Shown here: positions 13,122 through 23,502 of the stretch, piece after piece
How positions within the stretch are numbered: position 1 is the stretch's first letter
How the letters are laid out: each line of letters starts with the position of its first letter
Assembly: GCA_039545355.1 (NCBI GenBank)
Contig: BCJJ01000003.1
Location: forward strand, 2,067,092-2,131,091
DNA length: 64,000 bases
Source of the DNA: Trichosporon coremiiforme
Lineage: Eukaryota > Basidiomycota > Tremellomycetes > Trichosporonales > Trichosporonaceae
Direction of reading: 5' to 3'
Program-made: the position numbers and the translations under genes
The notes under the pieces: generated by a model
Told to the model about the DNA's origin: nothing
What the model saw: the letters and a program-made list of their open reading frames with translations, nothing else
Database searches by the model: none

Positions 13122-13836
13122 ATGCCGCCCAGGCGTTCGACCAAACAGTCCACGGGGCTGTCCCAGGTTAGTACTGCCTCTGTCATGCGGCATCAATTCT
13201 GACTCGCATCAGCCTACATTGTCGTTTCAGACAAGGAGACCGACACGAGGAGGTGCCAAGACTGCGGCGAAGAAGGCCACATCTCCCCCGGCTGCGCGGA
13301 GGACCTCATCGTCCGTATCGTCAGCGGAACCCGTCACGCCCGCTGAGGCTGTTGTTGATCTCACGTCCGCTAAGGAGGAGGAGCGTCCGGATCTTCAACC
13401 CAACAGCAAGCGATGGGACGAACTGTACAAAGCTGCTAAGCAGGAGATGGGAGGATTGCCACCTAGTACGTTCTGCGGCTCTTGACTTGCAGGCCTTGGC
13501 ACTAAGCGTATACAGTCCATGCCGGCCCCGAGGTCACGAAAGTGCATCGTGAGTGTGGCACGACCCACGGCGATACAAGCTAACTCTCAGACATTCTTCG
13601 GGTTTTCGACTTGACATCTAAGTTCGGACCGTGCGCTGGCATGACGAGACTGGAGCGATGGAACCGAGCTAAGAAATGGGGCTTGAACCCGCCTGATGGC
13701 GTAAGTACATTCGGCCGTCTGTCCGGCATAGTCGGAGCGAAGCTAATTCTGCAATCAGATCAAGGACATCCTTGAGACTAAGCAGGGTGAAGATGATGTC
13801 TCAATCAGGGATCCAGTCTCCCGAGACTGGGTGTGA
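13122..13836 (+). CDS. CDM1: DNA polymerase delta small subunit (POLD4/Cdm1)
   Basis: Five exons, 13122..13166, 13231..13465, 13516..13548, 13591..13700 and 13759..13836, give 166 aa; all phases close. The N-terminal half is basic and disordered. The conserved C-terminal half reads HILRVFDLTSKFGPC, then GMTRLERWNRAKKWGLNPP and ends in DWV, which is the POLD4/Cdm1 core (FGPC.G.TRLERW.RA..LGLNPP). In the family this non-essential fourth subunit stabilises the replicative polymerase delta holoenzyme. The subunit is known from fission yeast and animals and is absent from budding yeast. Because of the five small exons no single open frame exceeds 129 aa, so automatic prediction could easily miss it. 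I see no canonical PCNA-binding box in the N-terminus. Confidence 0.9.
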
Positions 13837-15296
13837 GTGTGGTGGAGTAAGCTAGCAGTAGTTCCATGTCAGGATTCAGGCCATGACGCCACTGGGAGCG
13901 TGGAAAGGATAGATAAGCGGAGGCCGGTGAGAGATGGGGTATAATCTGGATAATCACGTAGTACTTCTCGGTTTGTAGTTATGTCTAGTTATGCACTGTA
14001 TGTAGTATTCACCTCGGACCCGTCCGCCGAACACTTAAGTCCCCGGCAACCCAAGATCCCACAAGACTCCTTCCCGCCGCAGAGTCGCCGACAGACTTGG
14101 CGCCGCCAGGCTCATGGTGCTGGGTTTGTAGCTGTGTGTCAGGCCGGATGGGTTTGCGGGGAGGTGCGGTGTCATTGAGCGGTTAGTCGAACCCCGCCTC
14201 CACTCTGGAACGCGTTGCGGCGCTGATCGAAGATGAGGTAGGCGTTGTGGGTGACTGACCTTGCTCATCCATCCCCCAGCATGGACCTTAGCGGCCCTTA
14301 AGCTAACATGGCCAAGGCTACGCGCTGCAGCGCTACAGGCTGTTGAGCTGGGGAGACTTAGTATCGCACCAGGATTCAGAGCATAAAAGTACCTGCGCTT
14401 GACAGGGATCTGTGGATTGCTTCAGGTCTGCTATGCGAGCGCTTGGGCTGGGACGAGTCTCTCGGAAGAAATCGGAGCTCAGCAGGTCACGACGTCGGTA
14501 ATGTTCGGAGTAAATAGTATGCCCGTCGCGATGCTAATGGGGATATAAAACCGGCGCGATTAGCGGGAGCAGAAGCGGGCTAATGATGGGGAATCTGGTG
14601 CTTTACCATTGGTCAACTGATATTTTGGCGAGCGGCTCAATCTCTGCAGTGTCGAAGCGGTTCCTGAGGTCTTGAGGGACTGGGAGCCACCGAGGCGAGG
14701 GATCGCAAGGGACGAGGTACGCCGCACGAGGGTGACGAGGACAAGGCCGGGCTATTGGCCCGCAGTGTCTGCTGCTCCTGCGGTCTCCTGTACGCCGCCG
14801 AGCTCGCGCCTGTGCGGCCCTGCTCCCTTGCGCCTGCTCGCGCAAGCAGCCCTGGTAGACAGACCTTGGCCGCCTGGGGGAGGAGGGCCAGGGCAGGTAG
14901 CTTGGTCAGGACTCACGCAGCCGGCAAGCCTGCCGCCCTAAGCCGGCGCAGGTAAATCCAGGCTCGTCGCCTGAGGCCACGGTTAATGTGTGGCCTAGGC
15001 AAATAGTCGAAGCGCTTGATACAGGATTACTCGAATACTGGCTGCCTGGGCTTGCGGGCCTGGCCTGACACCTGACCCGCCCAGGCCGTCCACCAACACT
15101 TGCTCGCTCTGCCTGGTCTCTCCGTCTCGCATGCTTGCAACTGCTTTTGCGGTTCTTCTCGGCGTTAGTCACACCTCAGCATCTCGCCATCATACCATTC
15201 TCGTTCACTGCTCATACATACGTTCTCGACGTTCGTCAGCGAGTCCTCGCGCTCACCGCCCTTCTCCCTCCTCCCCCTCCCTCACCGGCTTGAACA
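13837..15296. other. Intergenic region upstream of Zn2Cys6 factor
   Basis: This 1.46-kb stretch has no supported gene. It contains a TATA-like gatataaaac at about 14545 and a CT-rich run (15250-15290) immediately before the transcription factor start, as expected of a long promoter and leader. Confidence 0.5.
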
Positions 15297-18200
15297 ATGG
15301 ATCCGGCATTATTGCAACCGTCACTCCACCAGGCGAAAGCCGAGGATGTTAAGCCGGCCGCGACCACCGGCACGACCCCTCAGACGACCAAACCGCCAGT
15401 TGCGAATGGTTCGTCGGCCACGGATGGTCGTGCCGCCGCTGAATCGTCTGCTACAGCGCAAGAAGATGACGGCGATGCTTCTGACACTGGAGGAGACGGA
15501 GTAAAAAGGCCGCGCCTTCGGTTGGCTCACGCCTGTGATCGGTGTAGGAAACGTAAGATTCGTTGCGACACTCAACAGCCCTGCGGCCCCTGTTCAGCTA
15601 CGAAGAACGAATGCACCTTCAACACCCCGAGCCGACGAGTCGCGAAGCCCAAGGGTGAGGCTCGGTCGTCCTCGACATCTGGTATCAAGCGCCCCCACTC
15701 GCCCACCCGATCAGGCGGCAACTCTCAGTACCAGGCTTCCCTCGAAGCACGGTTGGCCACGCTGGAGGCTCTGCTTCGGGACGTCCCTCCTAACGTTCAT
15801 AACGCATACCTCTCTACCCTTGACGCACGACTTGGTGCTGGACAGGGGGTCGGTATGGCTCAAGGCAAGGGCGACGGGGTTGGTCTCTCGGCGGAAGCTC
15901 TGGCCGCGAGTGGGCCCATGCTCGGGGGATCTGCTTTCTCATCGGCATTCGCCGGTCTCAAGGGTGATACAACATTGGCACCGGCCTGGACGGCCCCGAC
16001 GAGCTTGACGGGTGCTTTGGCCGGCGGCCGCAGCCTGCGTCGACGAGAGGGCAACATCGAAGACGTCACTCGCCGCATGGAGACCTTATCTTTCTTTTAC
16101 GAAGACGAAATCGGTCAAGCGAAATGGCAGGGTAAGTGTTGCGCAGTGAACGTCGCGCACGGTTATCATGATAGCACTGGCATTTTGCTTACGTTGCCCA
16201 GGCGCCACCTCTGGCTTCCCCCTGCTCGAAATCCTCACCGCCGCTAAGACCCAGAGTGAGGAGGAAGCATCACCAGACACATCGTCGCCCTCGTCCACTG
16301 AAGCGGCTACCCAGCCGGCCGCCGCCCCGTCGCCGCAGGACCGCGTTGGACGCCGTGGAACGCCTCACTCCGTCACCGGTGGTGGTGGTCGCAGTGCCTC
16401 TGTCGGCGCCAGCAAGCGATCGTCCAGCACTCCCCCTATGAAGGACCGCTTCTTCCCCGACCGCACCCCGCGCCCTCACCAGACGTTGAACCCGGAAGCC
16501 AGCTGGAAGGTCATCACCGGAGTTATTCCGCCTGATCTCATGGATACGCTGGTGCGCTGTTATCTCAGCACGAGTCACCTCCTGTGGCCCTTCCTCCACG
16601 TCCCCTCCTTCCTTGCTGACTACGCCAATCCGCAGCAGTGGGGCGAGCCCGGCTTCGCGTGCTTCATCGTTGCCGTGTGCACGCTTTCGTCTCGCCATGT
16701 CGACGATCCTCGCGTCCGTGCGAACCCTTCGGATCCCTCTACTGCGGGAAAACAGTACTTCGAGTTGTTCAAGCGCCTCCGCGACCTTCCTTCTGCCGAC
16801 CGTCCGACGCTCTATTCCATCCAGGCGGCGTTCTTGGCGGCGATTTACGCCTTCGGTCTTGGTAACCTGAGCAAGGCGTTCGCGCTTCAGGCCGAGAGTG
16901 TCACCCTCTGTCTCGATGGAGGTCTTCACCGCAGCGTCGATAGCTATGACCACTTTACCCCGATCGAGTGTGAGACCCGAAAACGAACGTTCTGGTCGAT
17001 CTACTCGTGGGACAAACAGTCGGCTGCCTTGTTCGGTCGTCCTCCCATCATTCACCTGCGCGACTGCGATGTGACTGAGCCGATGATCATCGACGACGAG
17101 AACCTGTCGGCTGACGGCGCCAAGGAGCAGAAGAATCCGGAGCAGAGTCGTATGTGCGCTTTCGTCGCCGCCATCCGATTGCACGTTGTGCTGGAAGGTG
17201 TCATCGACTCGTGCGTTCACCCGTCCTCGTTCCCTTCCTCGCCCTTCCTCGCCCAAGCTAGCGCCACCATCTGTCGCCGAACACCTCAAAACGAGTCGCT
17301 GGGCGACGAGGAGCGACTATTGGAGGAGTGGTCCCGCATCCTGCCGAAGTACTGGGCGTACGATGCGGAGACTGCTGCGTCCCGCGATCCGATCCGCATC
17401 ACGCAAGCTGAGCGCCTGCACTGTCTCGAGCACCTCGTCAAGATGATCATCTACCGCCACCGCTTCTCCGGCTTCGTCACTCAGCCCGCTTCGACTGTGG
17501 AGGAGATCGCCCGCCATGTTGAATGCTGCCGCCGTGCCATGCAGTGCGCCCTGACCATCATTGCTGACCACGTCCACATCAGCCAGCGCGGCATGATGAC
17601 CTACTGTGAGTGTAGACTAGGGTCCGCTTTGTTTGGCAATTACTAACTAGGAACAGACGGTGTGCACGTCATCCACCAATTGGCTCAGGCCGGTCGAACG
17701 CTCGTGGCCGTCATCTTGAACTGCAAGAACCCCGAGTTCAAGGCGCTTATTGCGCCTTCGGTGGAGGGTCTGCGATCGTGTGTCGGTCTGCTCCGACGCT
17801 TCAGTGGTCGCTACTTGTGTGGCCTGCGCAGTGCGGATATCATTGATGAGTTCTGCCGAGGTGAGACAGCTTTTTTTAACTTTGATCCTTTCCCGGACCT
17901 TGCTAATGTGCCAGTGTGTAACATTCCTGTCGATTCACCTCGTGTCCCCGACTCGGCTGGTCGCCCCTCGCCCGCTTGGCTCCGTCCCGTTCGCAGGCGT
18001 GCCTCTGTCTCGCCCGCTCCCTCGGGCCTGCGCAACAGACTGCCCAGCGACTTTGGCCAGGACATCATGTCTGCCCAGCCCGATCTCACTGCCGCGCAAA
18101 TGCCTGGAGACCTCGAGTCTGTGTTCAACACGTCCGAGTACTTCGACTCTGGTCCCATGGATATCTCCGCCTCGCCGGTCAAGAATGGCACTGCGCTCCC

Positions 18201-18748
18201 GTCGACTTCTGGCAACAACAACGCCTCTACGTCTACGGCCAACGCCAATGGCACCCACGGTTCAGGAGGTGTCAACGGCGCCAACGGCATCAACGGCTCG
18301 GCTGCCAACACCAGCAGCTTCGGTGCTGGACCTACGCTAGGTGAACCGACCGCTGCTTTCGATCGCCTGGAAACCCTCTCCCCTAACGAGAACCTTGGTT
18401 CCATTGGCAACGCCGCGCTACAGCAGTACATTAACTCCCACGCGAATTCCAACGGCTCGACAGCAATGGAGGGTGTTCAGTTCACCAACGGTGACGGCAA
18501 TGACGGGGCGCCCACGACCGCTATGGACAGTGTAGGCGACGGTCTGCAGGGCAATGCCAGCGGAGGACTGTAAGTTTACTACCATCTCCAGGTACATAAC
18601 TAATACCCTTATCAGGTCTGCCGCGACGATTCTCAGTCTCCTCGAGGAGGGCACCTTCGACTACGGGTCAATTTTCACCGACCAAGCGCCGCTTCCCGAC
18701 TTCGACTTCACCAACGGAATGATTTCTGAGAACGGACCTTCGAACTGA
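15297..18748 (+). CDS. Zn2Cys6 fungal-specific transcription factor
   Basis: Five exons, 15297..16131, 16202..17605, 17657..17860, 17915..18569 and 18616..18748, give 1076 aa. A Zn2Cys6 binuclear cluster lies at about residues 80-106 ([11 protein letters not shown] then [11 protein letters not shown], spacing CX2CX6CX5CX2CX6C), preceded by an acidic/Ala-rich tail. A linker region at about 150-165 may dimerise. The fungal_trans middle homology domain spans about 400-720, with [40 protein letters not shown] and [20 protein letters not shown]. The C-terminus is rich in Asn/Gly/Ser and ends in an acidic/aromatic stretch (FDYGSIF...DFDFTNG) that looks like an activation domain. The target pathway cannot be read from sequence. 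Intron 3 (54 nt) is in frame and free of stops, so both readings encode protein. Confidence 0.92.
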
Positions 18749-19342
18749 GAGCGACATGTACAAGAACGAACGTATTTCCGAGCGACATATCGTGTGCCAA
18801 TATCTTAACTTGAAACAACCTACCGAATCTTCTTCCTTACCCGACCCTCCTCTGTCCGGTTCCAAACGAACAAAGTGTCAACTACGTGCATGTACAGTGT
18901 ATCTGTAAGCTCTGATGAGCGATATAATCGTTTTTCTTCATTTTTTTCACCCCCAGGAGTGGACGTCGGTGAAATGCTCCACCGAATCACTCGAAGGTAG
19001 CCAGGTCGAAAGTCCGCCACGGCGGAAAGTCATCCCGTGCCTGCCGTCAATTCGTGTTGCGGACTGACTTTTCGGACTGTACGGGGAGCCAAAGTGGGGT
19101 AAAGTTGCATCACAATGTGCGCAGCAGTGACGGGATGGGACCCCCGCAATATGAGATGTCAGAAAACTCGGTTGGGGGCAACTGTGCCTGAGGGAGGTCA
19201 CATGACAAGCCTCCCCCACGCCCCCCGCTTTGCGTCTGATCAATGACGTCTCGAGCTGAACTCTCCCCATTCAGCACTCACCTAACTCCATTACTGCGAC
19301 CGTTTACAATGAGCTGCTGATCCGTTTGCCGAAGTTCAGGCG
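18749..19342. other. 3' flank of Zn2Cys6 factor
   Basis: This stretch is AT-richer just after the stop (18750-18950, likely 3' UTR and polyadenylation region). No supported gene was found. Confidence 0.5.
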
Positions 19343-19684
19343 ATGCCAAGAGCACCCGTGCAGTGGATAGCAGGTGATCCAGTCGGCGCATACCGTGAGA
19401 AGCTGCCAGGCTTCCAAACAACGGCGGCTGAGCGGAAAGGGAGCGCATCACGCGAGCGGATCCTGCGGGATCACCACGATGCCAGGACGAGAGTCATCGT
19501 GTCAGCCGTTGAGCAACAGCAGATCCAGAGCCGGATGATGGTGGAGACAGCTAATGCTGCGAAGCCACTTCAGAACCTCAGCCCGGCGCCGCGTTTCTGG
19601 GAACCGAGCAAGTTTGACGGCAGTGACGTCGATCTCCATCAATTCGAGGTGGAGTTCGCCGACCAGCGGATCCTTGACCTATGA
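19343..19684 (+). pseudogene. Possible gag-like retroelement relic
   Basis: A 113-aa open frame contains a Gln/Glu-rich helical part and then FWEPSKFDGSDVDLHQFEVEF, cut by a stop. The phrase PxKFDGSD followed by a short aromatic helix resembles the start of the gag capsid region of LTR retrotransposons. No protease, reverse transcriptase, integrase or terminal repeats were seen downstream. The call is tentative: it could equally be chance or an unrelated small gene. Confidence 0.25.
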
Positions 19685-20564
19685 CAAAATGACACTAGAC
19701 TGTGAGCGCTACAACTGAGCGGTGGTAAACGGGTCCAACCTTATCCTGCGGTGCGCCACCGGTAACTTTCTGAAACGCATGACGCCCGGAAGTCAGCCTG
19801 GACGTCGAATGGCGGGCACATGGCCATAGGCACTGATCAGACCTCTTTGCTGGATCGCAACACTGAGCATTGCTCTGCTGTCAGTTGCATCATAGCCGCA
19901 TTTCCAAGGCTGATGCTTGGCCCGTCAGGTCGCCCTCCCTGGCAGTCTCGTAGCAGGCCGGCCCAGCCCGGGCCGGATAATTACCGTCCGAAATTGTATG
20001 ACTCATGAAGGGATCAGGCGAGATCGATGCCCCGGCGCCCTACTAAACCGAACGGAAAAAGAACTTCGAGGCGCTCCAACACCTTTTGGTCGAGACAAGT
20101 TGCCGCCCTCTGGCCACTGCATCATGCACTGACAGCCCTGCAGATCTGCCCTCGGAACTGGCGGGCAACTCGTGTGAACAGGGTCGTGCAGGGCAGCGCA
20201 GGGTTTCGCCCGCAGCGTGTTATCACTGCCCACTGCGGGGACCTCCCTCATGCCCTCGGTCCCGTCCCCGTTCCCCTTACTCCCTTTCGGGCTGGCAGAT
20301 CGTCATGGCGTTTCGCGGTGTCGCGTCATAGGAACATAAGCAGTTATGCGAAAATCAACCTCTCATTGCCCTTCTTGTCAGCCCGTGCTGAAATCCTAGC
20401 ACACTGCCCCCTCTGCCTCGTATGAACTTTAACACCGTGGCCACAGGTCTACCTCGATTATCTTCAAACTCTTCGTTCACCATCTCGAAGCTGTGGTCAA
20501 TCGCTCGCTAGACCAGTACAGTCTCGCACACGACGACCACCACTGAAGCCTCTCGCGAACTCAA
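19685..20564. other. Gene-poor stretch
   Basis: No supported gene was found. The many short open frames on both strands lack conserved motifs and paired splice sites. This may be decayed sequence next to the gag-like fragment. Confidence 0.4.
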
Positions 20565-20866
20565 ATGACGGTTTGTTTTTACACCATGAATAACAACAAC
20601 CGCCCGACAATCGTCCAGGAGCACTCGGACGTTACACTGCAGCACACTCCTGGAAGCAGACGTGAGTTCGCTGCCCCTGATGGTACTGACAACTAGCATG
20701 TCCCTCCGAGCCGACGCCATCGTTCCGGGCCCGTAAGGCAAGCTACTCCGCCGCTCTCTACGGGTACACTCTGAGCCAGGTCGTGAGCGATGTCTCCAAG
20801 GACAGCTCCGACAAGAGTGACAACACCGGTGGCGACTCGGCGCCGTTCTCCCATCAGCCTTCGTAG
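20565..20866 (+). CDS. Candidate small two-exon gene, unknown function
   Basis: A well-formed 35-nt intron (20662..20696: gtgagt donor, actgac branch, ctag acceptor) joins two short frames into 88 aa (from ATG 20565) or 81 aa (from ATG 20586). Phase closes C|CA, and the stop is TAG at 20864. The protein is hydrophilic and Ser/Asp-rich, with a short central region ASYSAALYGYTLSQVVSDVS. It has no signal peptide or membrane segment, and I recognise no family. The case rests only on the splice signals and an open spliced frame, so chance is possible. Confidence 0.35.
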
Positions 20867-22079
20867 ATGGTGAGCGGTGAGCTGGATGCCGAACACCGCG
20901 AAGCTATAGCCACTCGCGTGTCAGTGGTGGCCGTCGCTGCTGCCAGGCCCGCGGAAGCCACCGCCTCATCCACCCGCTACGTTAAACCTCAACCGGCACC
21001 CTATGACCGAGCGTTCACCGACTTCACGTGCACCCATGTGCTCGCCCTTTCCTCTCCTCTGGACTTCGACACATTGCATAATAACATGCACCCTCCGATC
21101 ACTCGCCAGTGGAATGCTTACCCAGTGTGGCCAAGTGTCAGTTCACAACGCCAAAATAGACAGTGTTTCCACTATTCTCTGGTTTCTCTTGTATCACTGT
21201 TGAATGCATGCACCGGTTTACTCCAAGCACAGATTACAGGGTACTCCAAGGCAACAAATTAACATCGGAAACAGGAGACGTCTTTCCAAAATGGCGGCCA
21301 AGTATGGAAAAAGAAAATAGACAAAGTTCGGCACGCTCCAACAGGTACGGCCGAGCTAACGTCATAGCTCCCTCCCTCCAGCGTTCCGCTTCTGCAAACA
21401 TCACGCGAGGTAGTACATCTGCCCCATCCACAGATCCGTTTCACTTTTCCCTCTGGACACTATAGCTACAGGGCGCGAACGAGTTCGTCATGGGCATGTT
21501 CGAAAGCGTGGAAGCTGACGATGCAAAAAGGTCGCCAGGGCAAGTCGAGAATTCGTCTTGCTCTTGGCTCGGGATTCGGCGATTTCTTAACCTTGAGCGA
21601 TGCTTTGCCTTGGACCTGATCTCAGCCTGGTTTGCGCTCCAGAAACTGAAACACAACATTGACCAGCACCGACCTGCTCGTTTGGACTAAAGATCCTTCT
21701 AAGCTGCCCCGCCGCGCTTACCTCAACATGACCGGTGGCGCCGCCGAGGCACCCAGGCACCAATCGCAATAGACTATCTCCGTGTCGTAGCGAGGGCAGT
21801 GTCTACAAGCACATAGCTTACCTCGGCGGGCCTTGATGCAAACGACCGTTTCCGTTGTCCTCAAGCTCATGCATCCACTGCGAAGACTAGTCAAAGCCTG
21901 GAGCTACCTCGGTGAGCTGGTCCAGTTTGCCATTGTTATCGCAGAGTTGTAGAAAGGTTATTGACCGAGTTTCGAGGATATCGGCTAATTGGGAAGAGAT
22001 TCTCGGCATTTGTGTGGTTTGAGTTCACGTCTGTACATAGGCGATGGACTTCAAAAGAGTGTATTCCAAGGAGGTCCGA
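20867..22079. other. Gene-poor stretch
   Basis: No supported gene was found in this 1.2 kb. One copy of the octamer atgcatgc is at 21204. Confidence 0.4.
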
Positions 22080-23425
22080 AATCAGAAACATGGATCTCAT
22101 GAGGAACCGCAGTCCTTGGCAAGAGCTCCGACAGCCTCAACGCGGTTGACGCCGACAGCGCGCTCTTCTGTATCGGCGGCACGCCTGCCGGTCCGAGCGT
22201 CGTTATACATGGGCAGAAGCAGGGATGCCTGTCCGGCATCGTCCATACCCTCAGCGTGCTGGATAAGATAAGGTGCATTCCCAGTGGTTCGGAAGTTACG
22301 TGGGGTTCCCCATGTGTCGTGGACAATTCGACTCGGCTGCCTTCAGCCTGGGTTGGATCCTGTAAAGCGAGGGCCGAACCGCCGGAGGTGATCTTCTCGG
22401 TGGAGAGTGCACCGGCGTTTCGTCGCTAGCTCCCTGTCTGGAAGCTTCTGCATAAGCCGACGAGCCGTTGTATGGACTGATGACCTGGACTTCCTGTATT
22501 GGCTCATGACTGCACGAGGTCTTCGGAGGCTACCGCAACTGGGTGGTAGTTTCGTCGGCGCCGCCGAACGTAGTACAGGATGGGGGTGCAGTGCCGCGTT
22601 GCAGTAAGCCCCACCGGGGAAGCCTCTGGACACAGGCCCCATGACGTTAACCAGTGATGTGTTTTGCGGAACAATTTAGGTGATCTCCGTGAATGCACTG
22701 AGCTGGACGCTGTCGTTCACAATGCTGGATCGCGACACAGGAGAGACGTCGTGGTATTAAAAGCAATCTTCTTGCGCGTCTAGTATGTACTGTACTGGTG
22801 AGATTCAAATGGTGGGATTGTGAAGGCAGGATTGACCTCATCAGGGGTAGTAGTCCGCTCCGTGTGCTCCCATGCTCGGAGCGCACTCCCCGAAGGTCTA
22901 GAGGTAAGCGTGCCTCCACTGAAACTCACGCCCCAGTTACAATGGGGATATCGACGATGGTGTAGTGCAGATTCATCTCTGTGGTAGGCCCGAGCTGCAG
23001 GGAAGGCCGCTGGTCGGAAGACATCGGCATGGAAGAGAGGGCCGGGGTCTGGATAGACTTCGTTGAAGGTTTCGTAGCTGAAGTTGCCCCACTGCAGCCG
23101 CGCCTCACCCGCTGGATCCCGTAGCATGCCTGACGGTTCCGTATAGGACAGCCCGCGCGCCGATGTAGTCCAGCCAGACCGTGACGTTCCGCCCAGGCGA
23201 GATGTGAATCGATCCTGTTTTTCGAACACGAACTCGAACACCAACTCGAACACGAACACGTTGACGCGGAGCGCTCTCATTACATCCGACGCGGATGCAG
23301 ATGTTCACATAGTCTATTTGCATCCGCTGAGCCTTCTCACAGGTGTGATCAGGTACTCCCGACGCCTCACCCTTGACTGCCAACGGGTTGCACGTCATAA
23401 CAGCAACACGATATCCCTCTTTCAT
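22080..23425 (-). pseudogene. Decayed copy 1 of the tandem membrane-protein family
   Basis: Fragments of the protein encoded at 23503-25409 run in the same order on the minus strand but in different frames and with stops. First-exon remnants are NVTVWLDYIGARAVLYGTV (about 23200) and IVDIPIVTG just before a gtgagt donor (about 22940), matching the end of exon 1 of the intact gene. Exon 2 remnant SIVNDSVQLSAFTEI is followed by an in-frame TAA, then VPQNTSLVNVMGPV and AYCNAALHPHPV (about 22580-22730). The intact paralog has DIVNNSVALSFYTEL, VPSETSLINITGPI and CYAILHPEPW. Tail remnants are EPIQEVQVISPY (about 22500) and MDDAGQASLLLPMY...AVGV (about 22150-22250). The membrane segment is gone. A short microsatellite at about 23223-23260 interrupts exon 1. 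I infer a dead paralog. The outer boundaries are approximate. Confidence 0.75.
23223..23260. repeat. Short tandem repeat, cgaacacgaact-like units
   Basis: Three or so imperfect copies of a 12-nt unit (cgaacacgaact / cgaacaccaact / cgaacacgaaca) lie within decayed copy 1. On the minus strand they read as alternating hydrophobic and acidic residues. Confidence 0.7.
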
Positions 23426-23502
23426 TGGAACACTATGAGTACGGGCGGCGAAAATGGACTACTGTGCCGCTCACAGCAACTACAAATTAATGCACAGATC
23501 AA

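Noticed and set aside
16270..17289. 339-aa minus-strand frame opposite the Zn2Cys6 factor
   Set aside because: Antisense shadow. The fungal transcription factor domain is on the plus strand.
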